Positions 1 to 6,909 are shown, counted from the stretch's first letter. The stretch is 24,712 nt of DNA from Chloroflexota bacterium (GCA_024232355.1 JAAEPW010000708.1:1-24712); one strand, 5' to 3'. The notes: generated from the sequence alone by a model not told the origin. Translations and numbers: made by a program.

Positions 1-1
1 G

Positions 2-124
2 TTGAACACCAGTGGGGAAGGATACAATGCGCCTCGAATGGTAACGCCAGGTCTTGCGGCCCTGGCCCTGGGCACAAAAAAGCGTGACAGCGTGACAGAC
101 GTGACAGACCGTGACAGGGCATAA
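2..124 (+). CDS. C-terminal tail of an ORF entering from upstream (partial, unidentified)
   Basis: The second frame is open from the first bases of the window to a TAA at 122-124, giving about 40 residues with a protein-like stretch (GYNAPRMVTPGLAALALG). The last dozen codons run through the first four GTGACAG repeats, which are read as RDS, VTD, VTD and RDR. The family is not recognisable from such a short tail. If the tail is real, the repeat array begins inside the 3' end of the upstream gene. A chance open frame of this length is possible, so confidence is low. Confidence 0.3.
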   Translation: MNTSGEGYNAPRMVTPGLAALALGTKKRDSVTDVTDRDRA

Positions 125-201
125 AAATCGTGACAGGGATCGTGACAGAACTTTCAGTCATCGTGACAGACTGTGACAGAGATCGTGATAGGCTGTGACA
201 G
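84..201 (+). repeat. GTGACAG direct-repeat array (iterons / candidate parC centromere)
   Basis: Nine exact GTGACAG heptamers start at 84, 92, 101, 111, 130, 142, 163, 173 and 195. A degenerate GTGATAG lies at 185. All are on the same strand, and many intervals are close to 10 or 20 bp, so most copies lie near the same face of the helix. The array sits just upstream of the first gene of the operon that contains the ParM-like and ParR-like genes. The same motif reappears at 2568-2606. The likely role is a partition centromere and/or autoregulatory operator bound by the ParR-like protein. Replication-initiator iterons are the alternative. Confidence 0.75.
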
Positions 202-240
202 CATCATTGAACAGCGATACCATCAAGAAAGGAGCCAAAA

Positions 241-459
241 ATGACAAAACGCACATCATCGATCTCGAACCGGCACAAGTGTGGACATTGCCGACGAGCA
301 TTCTACGCATTCGACGACGATGTCACTGATCTTTGTCCTACGTGTCGTCAGCGACTCGGCCAAGCTATGACAGAGCCAACAACACAAGCAACAATGGTCC
401 CTGATACAGGCTCAAGCGACCTCACCCACCCCTGGCAAATGGAGATGAGGTTCTCCTAA
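241..459 (+). CDS. Small zinc-ribbon protein (hypothetical)
   Basis: This 72-aa protein has two CxxC knuckles (CGHC near residue 14 and CPTC near residue 32), as expected for a rubredoxin-like zinc ribbon. The C-terminal half is low in structure. A GGAG at 231-234 sits 6 nt before the ATG and supports this start. It is the first complete gene after the GTGACAG array and is probably the promoter-proximal gene of the partition operon. A short zinc-ribbon protein in this position could be a regulator or nucleic-acid-binding accessory factor, but no family is recognised. Stop and next gene are separated by about 60 bp. Confidence 0.6.
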   Translation: MTKRTSSISNRHKCGHCRRAFYAFDDDVTDLCPTCRQRLGQAMTEPTTQATMVPDTGSSDLTHPWQMEMRFS

Positions 460-519
460 TGAGTGGCACTGTCGGCGCAAGCAAAGATGAATTGGAATTC
501 TAAAATCAATGGAGGAACA

Positions 520-1008
520 ATGCACAGAAAAAGCAAGGGAATGATGGCTTTCGCTACGTACACAATCGGTCTGCTCACAGTGATGGTCGGGGCAATCGTC
601 TGCTACACACTGGCGATCTTTGGCAAGATGGCCGAGGCCGACGCGGCGGTTGTACTGACCATCGCGGCAACCGTGGGCTTTGCCCTGTCCACCACCGGCG
701 TGACGTTGAGGGCGCACCGGTTGGGAAAAGACACGACCGGCCCTCTGATCTTTGGCACAGGGTTGCTCGTGGCGATGGGTGGTTCGCTCGCCGTCTATAC
801 CCTGACGTTATACCGAATGGTTTCCGAAACGGGCGCGACATTGGCGTTCACGTCAGTGGTCGTGCTGTCCCTCGTCTTGGTGATCGCGGGCATCGTGCGC
901 AGAGTATATTCTATCGAACGGAAGGGGTCTGGAATGGCCGTGATGCAGCCGCTGCGCAGGATATACACACGCAGGGTCGAGGAGGGGCAAGATGGACAAA
1001 ATGGGTAA
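520..1008 (+). CDS. Small polytopic membrane protein (hypothetical)
   Basis: From the ATG at 520 this is a 162-aa protein with about four hydrophobic membrane segments separated by short charged loops (for example RAHRLGKD and ERKGSG). It ends in a basic/acidic tail. The open frame extends upstream to a GTG at 463, but GGAGG at 511-515 lies just before the ATG at 520, so 520 is preferred. The 3' end overlaps the next gene by 17 bp, indicating co-transcription and probable translational coupling. No family is recognised. Together with the next gene it could form a membrane pair carried by the element, but no function is assigned. Confidence 0.65.
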   Translation: MHRKSKGMMAFATYTIGLLTVMVGAIVCYTLAIFGKMAEADAAVVLTIAATVGFALSTTGVTLRAHRLGKDTTGPLIFGTGLLVAMGGSLAVYTLTLYRMVSETGATLAFTSVVVLSLVLVIAGIVRRVYSIERKGSGMAVMQPLRRIYTRRVEEGQDGQNG

Positions 1009-1477
1009 CCGTAATCGTCTGTGGATATTCGTGGGGATGGTAACGACGGTTTTTGCCATCACGCTGGCGATGATCGTCGGTCGCCGTCTGGACGATGAAG
1101 CAGTGGGCGTACTGATCGGTATCGTGGGCGGTGTTGGTGCGACCGTTCTCGCGAGCGCCTGCTATCTGCTTGTCGCCTCTTTTGGTCACCGAGGGCCTCC
1201 GCCGCAACCCCTGAGAACAACGGAACCCTCGGCAGAACCGGTATCACTGTCACAGATCCCCTCGCTCACGGACGCCGAAACAGCCCTGGTCGAGAGCGAG
1301 TACCGGTGTGGCTACCGCGATGGATGGATTCAAGCCGTGGGAGCGATGTGCGACCTGATGAGCAACCGCCAGTTGACGTGGCAAGCGGCTCACGCCGCCT
1401 GCTGGCGTCATTGGGAAACCACATTGCTCCCCTGGATGTGGCCCAATAGAACAGAGACAGAAATACAGCAACCATAA
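992..1477 (+). CDS. Membrane protein with two TM helices and a cytoplasmic Trp/Cys-rich C-terminus
   Basis: The 161-aa product starts with two hydrophobic segments (about residues 10-27 and 37-62). A proline-rich linker and a soluble C-terminal region of about 70 residues follow. The C-terminal region carries a YRCGYRDGW motif and ends in a Trp-rich stretch near LLPWMWP. GGAGG at 981-985, 6 nt from the ATG, supports the start. It overlaps the preceding membrane-protein gene and precedes the ParM-like gene by about 20 bp, so all are likely one operon. The family is not recognised. Confidence 0.65.
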   Translation: MDKMGNRNRLWIFVGMVTTVFAITLAMIVGRRLDDEAVGVLIGIVGGVGATVLASACYLLVASFGHRGPPPQPLRTTEPSAEPVSLSQIPSLTDAETALVESEYRCGYRDGWIQAVGAMCDLMSNRQLTWQAAHAACWRHWETTLLPWMWPNRTETEIQQP

Positions 1478-1497
1478 AATAAGGAGAGATTTTAGAA

Positions 1498-2544
1498 ATG
1501 TATCACATAGCTTTTGATCCCGGATTTGGAAATGGCAAAATCGCCCTCATCGTGGACGGCGAGCTGCGGACCATCGTGGTCAGTGCAATCGTCGGAATGG
1601 GCAACACGAACATTGGGCGACTCGGCATCGGCGATGTGGGGCGGCAACGTCGTCGGCGATTGCCGGACCAAGTGACTTTTGGTGGCGTTGGCTATCTGGT
1701 GGGTGAAGGAACTGAGCGGTACGCGAACCCCATGCAGGGTTTGGACTTTTTACGTCTGCGCGACGGTCCCGATGTGCGGGCATTGTTCTATGACTGCGTC
1801 TATCACGCGCTCGGCGCAGGCGAACACGAGGCTTCGATGGTCGTCGGCTTACCGGTCGAGGTGATGGCCAACGAAAGACAGGCTGACGTGACTTCCCGTG
1901 ACCTGCGTGATTGGATGATCAATTCACACCAATTCAGCGTCAACGATGACGACGTGTCTCTCGTGGTCGAGGACGTAAAGCTCATCGCGCAACCCGTCGG
2001 CGCTTTCTTTGCCTGGGGGATGGACGACGATGGGCAGTGGATGCAAGGGGAGAACGCACTGGATGCCTCCATCGGGGTACTCGATATTGGTTTCAATACG
2101 CTCGACTTGTTTGCAATGGAAGGGGCAGAGATCGCGGCCCGATACACCGATGGTGACACGTTGGGAATGCGGCGAGCGGCAGAGTACGTCATCCAGGCCG
2201 TAGACAACGCCTACGACAAATCGATCTCGATCTATCAGGCAAACACTCTGATCCAGTCCTCCAATCCCATACTCCACACACCACAGGGACAGGTCGATCT
2301 GCGTCCGTTGGTAGCCCAAGCTCTGAGTCGCGTAGCTTCGGGCATACTGACTTTTGTGCGGCAGCCTGACAAATGGGGCGACGGACGGCAGTTCGATTAT
2401 CTCTTGTTTGCTGGTGGCGGAGCCGAGGCATTGCGGGAACAACTTAACGATCAATTCCCCCGTGGGTATGTTCTACCCCAGGCAGTGGCCGCCAATGCTA
2501 TTGGGATGGCTCGGTATGCACGACGAGTATACGGCTGTAAGTGA
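1498..2544 (+). CDS. ParM/Alp-like actin-family plasmid segregation ATPase
   Basis: This 348-aa protein has the actin/Hsp70-fold nucleotide-binding signature. Phosphate-1 is near residues 5-14 (AFDPGFGNGK), a connecting VVGLPVE lies at 115-121, phosphate-2 at 194-203 (VLDIGFNTLD) and the adenosine motif at 302-309 (LLFAGGGA). Length and motif order match ParM/StbA-type and archaeal-type actin-like proteins that polymerise on ATP to push plasmid copies apart. AAGGAG at 1481-1486 lies 11 nt before the ATG. The next gene encodes a small putative DNA-binding protein, and the spacer between them holds GTGACAG inverted repeats. This matches a type II ParM-ParR-parC partition locus. The family call is strong, and the partition role is inferred from context. 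Confidence 0.85.
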   Translation: MYHIAFDPGFGNGKIALIVDGELRTIVVSAIVGMGNTNIGRLGIGDVGRQRRRRLPDQVTFGGVGYLVGEGTERYANPMQGLDFLRLRDGPDVRALFYDCVYHALGAGEHEASMVVGLPVEVMANERQADVTSRDLRDWMINSHQFSVNDDDVSLVVEDVKLIAQPVGAFFAWGMDDDGQWMQGENALDASIGVLDIGFNTLDLFAMEGAEIAARYTDGDTLGMRRAAEYVIQAVDNAYDKSISIYQANTLIQSSNPILHTPQGQVDLRPLVAQALSRVASGILTFVRQPDKWGDGRQFDYLLFAGGGAEALREQLNDQFPRGYVLPQAVAANAIGMARYARRVYGCK

Positions 2545-2566
2545 ATTTGACATCAAAAATCTACCA

Positions 2567-2607
2567 ACTGTCACAGACTGTCACAGTCTTTGACAGTCTG
2601 TGACAGT
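2567..2607. promoter_or_regulatory. Palindromic GTGACAG cluster between parM-like and parR-like genes
   Basis: A perfect 17-bp inverted repeat (ACTGTCACAGACTGTCA at 2567-2583 and its complement at 2591-2607) is separated by 7 nt. It contains exact CTGTCAC at 2568 and 2578, exact GTGACAG at 2600 and a one-mismatch copy at 2590. These are the same heptamers as the array at 84-201. The element ends 4 bp before the Shine-Dalgarno sequence of the next gene. It is therefore a plausible operator for autorepression, a second half of a split centromere, or an RNA hairpin that tunes translation of the downstream gene. Confidence 0.75.
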
Positions 2608-2621
2608 TACAGGAGGAAATG

Positions 2622-3158
2622 ATGGGAGCAACAACACTGGACAAAATAGTGATCCGTTTTTACCTTGGGAATGAGCACGACGAGACAATCTCTCGATACT
2701 TGTCGCAATTCAATAACACTCGACAAGGCGCTAAACCTGACGAGATAAAAAGACTCGCCTATCGGGGACTACAGGTGGAACAGGAAGATCGACCAGTCCT
2801 CGACCGAGACGCCATCCGCAGCGTCATACGAGAAGCTATGGGTGAAACTCAATCGGTGTTGATCGATGCTCTTGCGTCTCCCGACCTGGACCCGGCGATG
2901 GTTCGTCAGATAGTACAACAAGCTCTAAAGGATGTGGCAGAAGAAATCAGTGTGAAAGGAAATGAACTTTCTTTCAGCTTGACCGATATCCGTCGGGTCG
3001 TAGAGGTCGTGATACGAGAGCAATTGGATCGCTTGAAGCTGTCTCCTGTAGCGCAAAAGCCAAGTGATGACGACGAGGACGAGGAGGCTAAGAAACAACG
3101 GATCGATGCCAAACTATCCAAGTTCGAAGCTTCAATGGAACAATGGTCCAAGGTGTAA
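2622..3158 (+). CDS. Putative ParR-like partition adaptor / DNA-binding protein
   Basis: The product is 178 aa. The N-terminal 45 residues begin with a short beta-like stretch (DKIVIRFYLGNE) followed by two helices, ending in KPDEIKRLAYRGL. This pattern resembles a ribbon-helix-helix DNA-binding fold. The rest is mainly helical, with an acidic DDDEDEE patch and a C-terminal coiled-coil-like end. Two ATGs are adjacent. AGGAGG at 2611-2616 is 5 nt from the ATG at 2622 but only 2 nt from that at 2619, so 2622 is preferred. Position after the ParM-like gene and beside GTGACAG repeats fits ParR, which binds the centromere and caps the ParM filament. Sequence similarity to a named family is not provable here. 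Confidence 0.6.
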   Translation: MGATTLDKIVIRFYLGNEHDETISRYLSQFNNTRQGAKPDEIKRLAYRGLQVEQEDRPVLDRDAIRSVIREAMGETQSVLIDALASPDLDPAMVRQIVQQALKDVAEEISVKGNELSFSLTDIRRVVEVVIREQLDRLKLSPVAQKPSDDDEDEEAKKQRIDAKLSKFEASMEQWSKV

Positions 3159-3164
3159 AAAACT

Positions 3165-3824
3165 ATGATTTCTATACGTATTTCCAAGTTCCGGCTGAGA
3201 ATTTCCAAGCGTGTCTTTCGTGTGTTGGCCTGGCTCCTGCTGATAGCGTTGCTAGTGGGAGGGCTGCATACCGTGGGCGTGGCTGTCACGCCTCGTGACG
3301 ATGATGGCGCGCTCATGATCCTCGTCCCTTCGCTGTGGGCAACGCAGCGATACCGGGAGCAGGTGTACCGGTGGATTGATGAACTCGCAGAAATAGATGA
3401 TCGGTTGACGACGTTGCTGGGCCAGGACGTGGACGCGGCAAACTCGACCGAATTGTACACCCTCGGCCAAGAGATGCAGCTGCTTGGCGAACTGGCATTC
3501 TCGGTCGAGCAACGGGTCACGTTTGCCAACTCGCCGGTGGCTATGGTCGGTCTGGGAGAGCAAGCAAAAGTCACGGCAAAAGCCTACCTGGAAGCGGCGG
3601 TCCTGACATCCCGTTGGCTGAATGCTCCGTCTGAGACAGGCCAACAAGCGGCTCTGGAATCTCTGGAGCAAGCACGGTCACAACGGGAAACACTGAAAAA
3701 CAGTCGCTGGTTGAAATCGTATCCCCTCGCAAGATGGTATGAGCCAAATCACTCGTGGCACGTATATCGTGGCACCTTGCCACGAGTGGCTCATCCGCGA
3801 AGGTCAGTGTCGCGAAAAGACTGA
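3165..3824 (+). CDS. Membrane-anchored protein of unknown function
   Basis: The 219-aa product begins with a basic N-terminus and one hydrophobic helix (about residues 19-41, WLLLIALLVGGLHTVGVAV). A soluble region of about 170 residues, helical in appearance, follows. It could be exported or a type II membrane protein. The ATG lies 6 bp after the stop of the putative parR gene, so it is the last gene of the partition operon. The final 30 codons lie in a strong hairpin (3750-3788), and the C-terminus is basic and low in structure. This suggests the natural 3' end may have been altered. No family is recognised. Confidence 0.6.
   Translation: MISIRISKFRLRISKRVFRVLAWLLLIALLVGGLHTVGVAVTPRDDDGALMILVPSLWATQRYREQVYRWIDELAEIDDRLTTLLGQDVDAANSTELYTLGQEMQLLGELAFSVEQRVTFANSPVAMVGLGEQAKVTAKAYLEAAVLTSRWLNAPSETGQQAALESLEQARSQRETLKNSRWLKSYPLARWYEPNHSWHVYRGTLPRVAHPRRSVSRKD
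3750..3788. repeat. Inverted repeat at the end of the partition operon
   Basis: CACTCGTGGCA at 3750-3760 pairs perfectly with TGCCACGAGTG at 3778-3788 across a 17-nt loop. Outer GAGCC (3741) and GGCTC (3787) extend the pairing past a bulge. There is no T-tract, so it is not a standard terminator. It contains the same TGCCA/TGGCA core as the array that follows at 3861-3955. Confidence 0.6.
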
Positions 3825-3860
3825 ATGACATACAAAAACAGGACCAAGACATGGGCACCG

Positions 3861-3955
3861 AGTGCCACACCTCAGGTGTAGGATTGCCAGGAGATAGGTA
3901 CAGAATGCCACAGCTCAGGCGCAGGGTTGCCAAGAGATAGTCTCAGAGTGCCAAA
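3861..3955 (+). repeat. TGCCA array with 21/22-bp spacing (43-bp tandem units)
   Basis: Two 43-bp imperfect tandem units and the start of a third are visible, beginning at 3861, 3904 and 3947. Within them TGCCA occurs at 3863, 3885, 3906, 3928 and 3949, alternately 22 and 21 bp apart, which is about two helical turns. The second half of each unit shares TTGCCA(G/A)GAGATAG. The array follows the partition operon and precedes an AT-rich stretch. It could be an iteron set, an operator, or part of the partition or origin region. Confidence 0.65.
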
Positions 3956-4273
3956 CCTTGGAAACAAGATCGAGATAAAAGGAGTTTGACGGAATTATGC
4001 GACATTTTGGAGCGTCTGCGAAGTAATAATTCACTTCGGAGATAGGGGGTGTCATAGAATCAAACAGTGTGTAACAAATTTCTTACGAGACAATCTAATT
4101 ACCGAAATCTGTAGAAAGAATGATCACCAAAATGATAAAAAGACTAGCAAGAATCAAGATGGTAAAGGGTTCAATTGTTGAAATCAACCGAGGGAATAAA
4201 TGAGAAAAGAAAACTATCAAGCCATATCAACAAAGACAGAACTGGTTCAGAGTTTACGCAGCAAACAAGGTGT
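3956..4273. other. AT-rich non-coding stretch
   Basis: No convincing gene is seen here. The DNA is visibly richer in A and T than its surroundings, especially from about 4040 to 4180. It contains a small hairpin (CGAAGT at 4018 and ACTTCG at 4032). Placement directly after a phased TGCCA array is compatible with a DNA-unwinding region, but nothing in the sequence proves this. Confidence 0.4.
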
Positions 4274-5280
4274 ATGCCAACAGTATCAAGGAGAACCCCA
4301 TTGTCCTCCACTGATGTACACAAGGGCAAACCAATGCTCTCCTTCGAAATGCCAGTGTAAACCAATGCTTCATTCACCACCAAGGAGAGATCAATGTCAA
4401 CAGATCAATGGACACACACCGTTATCACCAGAGACGCCATCGAGGGAAAGAATCCCCATTGTCCTCCAGTGGTGTAACCAAGGTCAGATCAGTGCCCACC
4501 CACGAAAAGCCAGTGTAAACCAATGATTCATTCATCGACAACCAAGGAGAGATCAATGCCAACAGGTCAAAGAAGGCCAACGAACACACACCGTTATCAC
4601 CAGGGCCGCCATCGAGGTGGGTGGCCCCCATTGTCCTCCAGTGGTGTAACCAGAGGTAGATCGGTGCCCCACCAACGAAAAGCCAGTGTACACCAATGCT
4701 TCATTCAATACCAAGGATCAAAGCAATGCCAACAGGTCAAGGAAAATCAATGGACGCACACCGTTATCACCAAAGCCACCATCGAGGGAAAGAGCCCCCA
4801 TTGCCCCACCTACGAAAAGCCAGTGTAAACCAATGCTTCATTCAGCAACCACCAAGGAGAGATCAATGCCACCAGGTCAAAGAAGGCCCAGGGCACGCGA
4901 CACCGAGATGACAGGGGCTTTGCAACGCACAAGCCCACCGTCTCACCGACGCCCCTGGCAAATCAGCGGACTCGCTCAGCAACAAAGGAGCAAATCAATG
5001 TCAACAAGCCAACGGACGCCCACCGTTATCACCAGAGCCGCCATCGAGGGAAAGATCCCCCATTGTCCTCCTCCGTTATCACCAAGGACAGATCAACCCA
5101 TCGCCCTCCAACGAAAAGCCAGTGTAAATCAATGATCCATCCCATAGCAACCACCAAGGAGCAAAGCAATGCCAACAGGTCAAAGAAAGCCAAGGGAGCG
5201 AGACACAGAAATGACAAGGGCTTTACGATGCACAAGCCGCCCTGTCCCACCGTCGCTCCTGGCTAAATCAGCGGAATCCA
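4274..5280 (+). repeat. Degenerate tandem array of about 120-170-bp units carrying SD-ATG modules
   Basis: Seven copies of an ATG followed by (C/T)CAACAG-like sequence begin at 4274, 4394, 4556, 4726, 4866, 4998 and 5169. Five of the seven are preceded by AAGGAG or AAAGGAG at a ribosome-binding distance (for example AAGGAGAGATCAATG). Other shared blocks are CACCGTTATCACCA, GCCATCGAGGGAAAG, CCCCATTGTCCTCC and GCCAGTGTAAACCAATG, the last at 4351, 4509, 4682, 4819 and 5118. The copies encode only short frames of about 27-90 aa that shift relative to one another through indels. No known gene is recognised. It may be a decayed, repeatedly duplicated small gene or a structural or regulatory repeat. 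Confidence 0.65.
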
Positions 5281-5346
5281 TAGCAGCACCACCAGAGGAT
5301 CAGGGATAGGCAACGTGAAGATCGCTGCAATCACCCAGGGAGTCCA

Positions 5347-5463
5347 ATGAAACCAACACGCCCAGCATTGAGATACTTGAGAGGCAAATGGCGGCTCGCG
5401 CCGTGGATCATTGAGTACTTTCCACCGCACGGCTGCTACGTCGAACCGTTCTGCGGTGCAGCT
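5347..5463 (+). pseudogene. N-terminal relic of a D12-class DNA adenine methyltransferase
   Basis: The first 39 codons read like the start of a Dam/D12-class N6-adenine methylase. They run through RYLRGKWRLAPWIIEYFPPH to the AdoMet-binding motif I region (YVEPFCGAAS; intact enzymes have VEPFxGxGS). Similarity then stops abruptly at about 5463, and the frame continues only about 35 codons into unrelated DNA with CGAACACAAA repeats. A GGGAG lies just before the ATG. The catalytic DPPY motif and the rest of the roughly 270-aa family length are missing, so this cannot be an active methylase. It is interpreted as a truncated gene left by deletion or insertion. Confidence 0.65.
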
Positions 5464-5468
5464 AGTGA

Positions 5469-5551
5469 CCCGAACACAAATCGGCCATCGTATCCGGTAG
5501 AGGGCGACCGATATATGCAAATTGTTTGTGTTCGGGGCGTATTTGTGTTCG
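5469..5551. repeat. Inverted and direct CGAACACAAA repeats at the methylase break point
   Basis: CCCGAACACAAA at 5469-5480 is exactly complementary to TTTGTGTTCGGG at 5525-5536 (44 nt between). A second copy of the latter motif, TTTGTGTTCG, lies at 5542-5551, 17 bp further on. The repeats begin within a few bases of the point where methylase similarity ends. They may be the end of a small inserted element or an operator for the genes downstream. Confidence 0.55.
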
Positions 5552-5585
5552 ACCCCTGTAATATATCTAGTTGAAAGGAGAAATC

Positions 5586-5816
5586 GTGAATCAAGTCAGA
5601 AAATGTCGTCGTTGCGGAGTCGTGACTCGGTTTAGCCGTTGTACGTGCGGCAGCAGCACAATTTCCATTCCAGACTGTATTCTCGACACTAAACTCAGCG
5701 CTCAAGTCACTCTCGGGTTACGCATCGGCGAGGGAAACGAGATGGTCCTGCTCGTCCAAAAAGCAAGCGGGGAAGAGCGAGTCCCGCTCGCGAGTTGTGA
5801 TCTGCTGCACACATAG
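5586..5816 (+). CDS. Small Cys-rich, zinc-ribbon-like protein (hypothetical)
   Basis: From the GTG at 5586 the product is 76 aa. It has CRRCG near residue 7 and CTCG near residue 20, a plausible short zinc-binding knuckle, followed by a beta-rich region (LGLRIGEGNEMVLLVQK). The frame is open from a TTG at 5571, but AAAGGAG at 5574-5580 sits 5 nt before the GTG at 5586, so 5586 is preferred. It precedes a run of small plasmid genes leading to the replication module. No family is recognised. Confidence 0.55.
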   Translation: MNQVRKCRRCGVVTRFSRCTCGSSTISIPDCILDTKLSAQVTLGLRIGEGNEMVLLVQKASGEERVPLASCDLLHT

Positions 5817-5879
5817 CAGACCGAAATGGAGACAAATGCGAGCAATCAAATTGGGATGACAATGTGACGGAGGTTGGAT

Positions 5880-6158
5880 ATGAAACAGCATGTACTGCAA
5901 ACCGGGAGCGCACACATCGTCATTCAGTCCTGCGATGACAATATAGCCAACATCGGTGTATTCACACGACAAGGCAAAAGTGCTTATCATCACATTTTAT
6001 TGCCATCACTTGAACGAGAAAGAACGAGGCCCCTATACCCTACTGAACTATCAGATGTCGAATATGACGAGGTTTTACAGCAAAACAAACAGGCAGTATT
6101 ACAAAGAATATGCCGCCTAAACAAAGCTTCACGCAATAACAGCGAATGCAACGAGTAA
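5880..6158 (+). CDS. Hypothetical protein
   Basis: From the ATG at 5880 the product is 92 aa with a beta-rich N-terminal half (HIVIQSCDDNIANIGVF) and a charged helical C-terminal half. GGAGG at 5869-5873 is 6 nt from this ATG, which is better than the in-frame TTG at 5874. No motif points to a function. It ends about 10 bp before the HNH endonuclease gene, so the two are probably co-transcribed. Confidence 0.5.
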   Translation: MKQHVLQTGSAHIVIQSCDDNIANIGVFTRQGKSAYHHILLPSLERERTRPLYPTELSDVEYDEVLQQNKQAVLQRICRLNKASRNNSECNE

Positions 6159-6167
6159 TGACAAACA

Positions 6168-6497
6168 ATGCCAATGGACAAACGCAAGTACCCCAAGGAT
6201 TGGACAGAGATCAGCCGCCGCATCCGCTTTGGGCGCGCCGGGGGACGCTGCGAGGGAAGCCCGGCGTATCCCGATTGCCGGGCAAAGCACGGCAAGCCCC
6301 ACCCCGTCACCGGCAGCAAAGTTGTGCTTACCGTCGCCCACCTGGACCACGACACGGGCCACAATGATCCCGGTAACTTGCAGGCGATGTGCCAGCGCTG
6401 CCACCTGACCTACGATGCCAAGCTCCACGCCGCGCACGCCGCCCAGACGAGACGTCAGCGGCAGATGGACGCGGGCCAGCTTGAATTGTTCACGTAA
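6168..6497 (+). CDS. HNH endonuclease-like protein
   Basis: This 109-aa protein has the zinc-finger HNH layout: C28 and C37, then an AHLDHD segment (H58/H61), GHNDPGNLQAMC with N70, and C75-QRC78-H79. These supply four zinc-binding cysteines and the His-Asn-His catalytic set seen in small phage and plasmid HNH nucleases. The length is normal for a stand-alone HNH protein. In-frame ATGs at 6168 and 6174 are both possible, and neither has a strong Shine-Dalgarno sequence. It sits among small genes before the replication module. Such enzymes can be homing-type or packaging nucleases, and the exact role here is unknown. Confidence 0.75.
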   Translation: MPMDKRKYPKDWTEISRRIRFGRAGGRCEGSPAYPDCRAKHGKPHPVTGSKVVLTVAHLDHDTGHNDPGNLQAMCQRCHLTYDAKLHAAHAAQTRRQRQMDAGQLELFT

Positions 6498-6532
6498 CCC
6501 AGAACCATTAGAAACCAAGGAGGAAAACTGAA

Positions 6533-6724
6533 ATGGAGAACAAAAATTTGGAACTCACGTTCACGGTCGAAAAAGACACAAAGAACACCCGGCGTTACAA
6601 GGAAGAGGCCACCGATGGCCCACCCGTCATCGGCACGCTCTACGTGCAACAGTGGGCGCTACGTAAACTCAACGGTGGCACTATGCCTGGCCGCGTGCGG
6701 GTCACAGTGACTGTCGAGGAGTGA
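6533..6724 (+). CDS. Conserved-looking small beta-rich protein
   Basis: The product is 63 aa, predominantly alternating beta-type (LELTFTVEKDTKNTRRYKEE, then IGTLYVQQWAL and RVRVTVTVEE). It looks like a compact single-domain fold. AAGGAGG at 6518-6524 lies 8 nt before the ATG, a strong translation signal. Its TGA overlaps the GTG of the next gene (GTGA), indicating translational coupling. Similar short proteins seem to be common in phage and plasmid small-gene blocks, but no named family or function is assigned. Confidence 0.6.
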   Translation: MENKNLELTFTVEKDTKNTRRYKEEATDGPPVIGTLYVQQWALRKLNGGTMPGRVRVTVTVEE

Positions 6725-6909
6725 AGCAGATCAACCGCACTCGAAAGCACCTTGCACGCTGTGAAATCTGCCACTGGCCCCTGTGGTTCGGCGATCACTC
6801 GGCGTGCAAGGTGCTGGACAAAGAACTGCACTCAATGACGCGCTGGGCGTACTATGGGATTGTGGACAGCCTTATGCGCTCGCTGCTGTCCCGATGGAGG
6901 CATAGGTAA
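6721..6909 (+). CDS. Small Cys-containing protein, coupled to the preceding gene
   Basis: A 62-aa product starts at a GTG that overlaps the previous stop (GTGA at 6721-6724). It has a CEIC motif near residue 14 with a further Cys at HSAC, so it may bind a metal. The C-terminal half is basic and helical. No separate Shine-Dalgarno sequence is evident, and translation would depend on re-initiation. The function is unknown. Coding potential is supported mainly by the coupling and by a composition like its neighbours. Confidence 0.45.
   Translation: MKQINRTRKHLARCEICHWPLWFGDHSACKVLDKELHSMTRWAYYGIVDSLMRSLLSRWRHR

Noticed and set aside
84..201. GTGACAG repeats considered as a CRISPR array
   Set aside because: Repeats are only 7 bp with spacers of 1-14 bp, far from the CRISPR size range, and no cas gene is present.
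4425..5250. Minus-strand ORFs in the tandem array (68-73 aa)
   Set aside because: They lack ribosome-binding sites and merely read the complement of the repeats. The SD-ATG signals are on the + strand.
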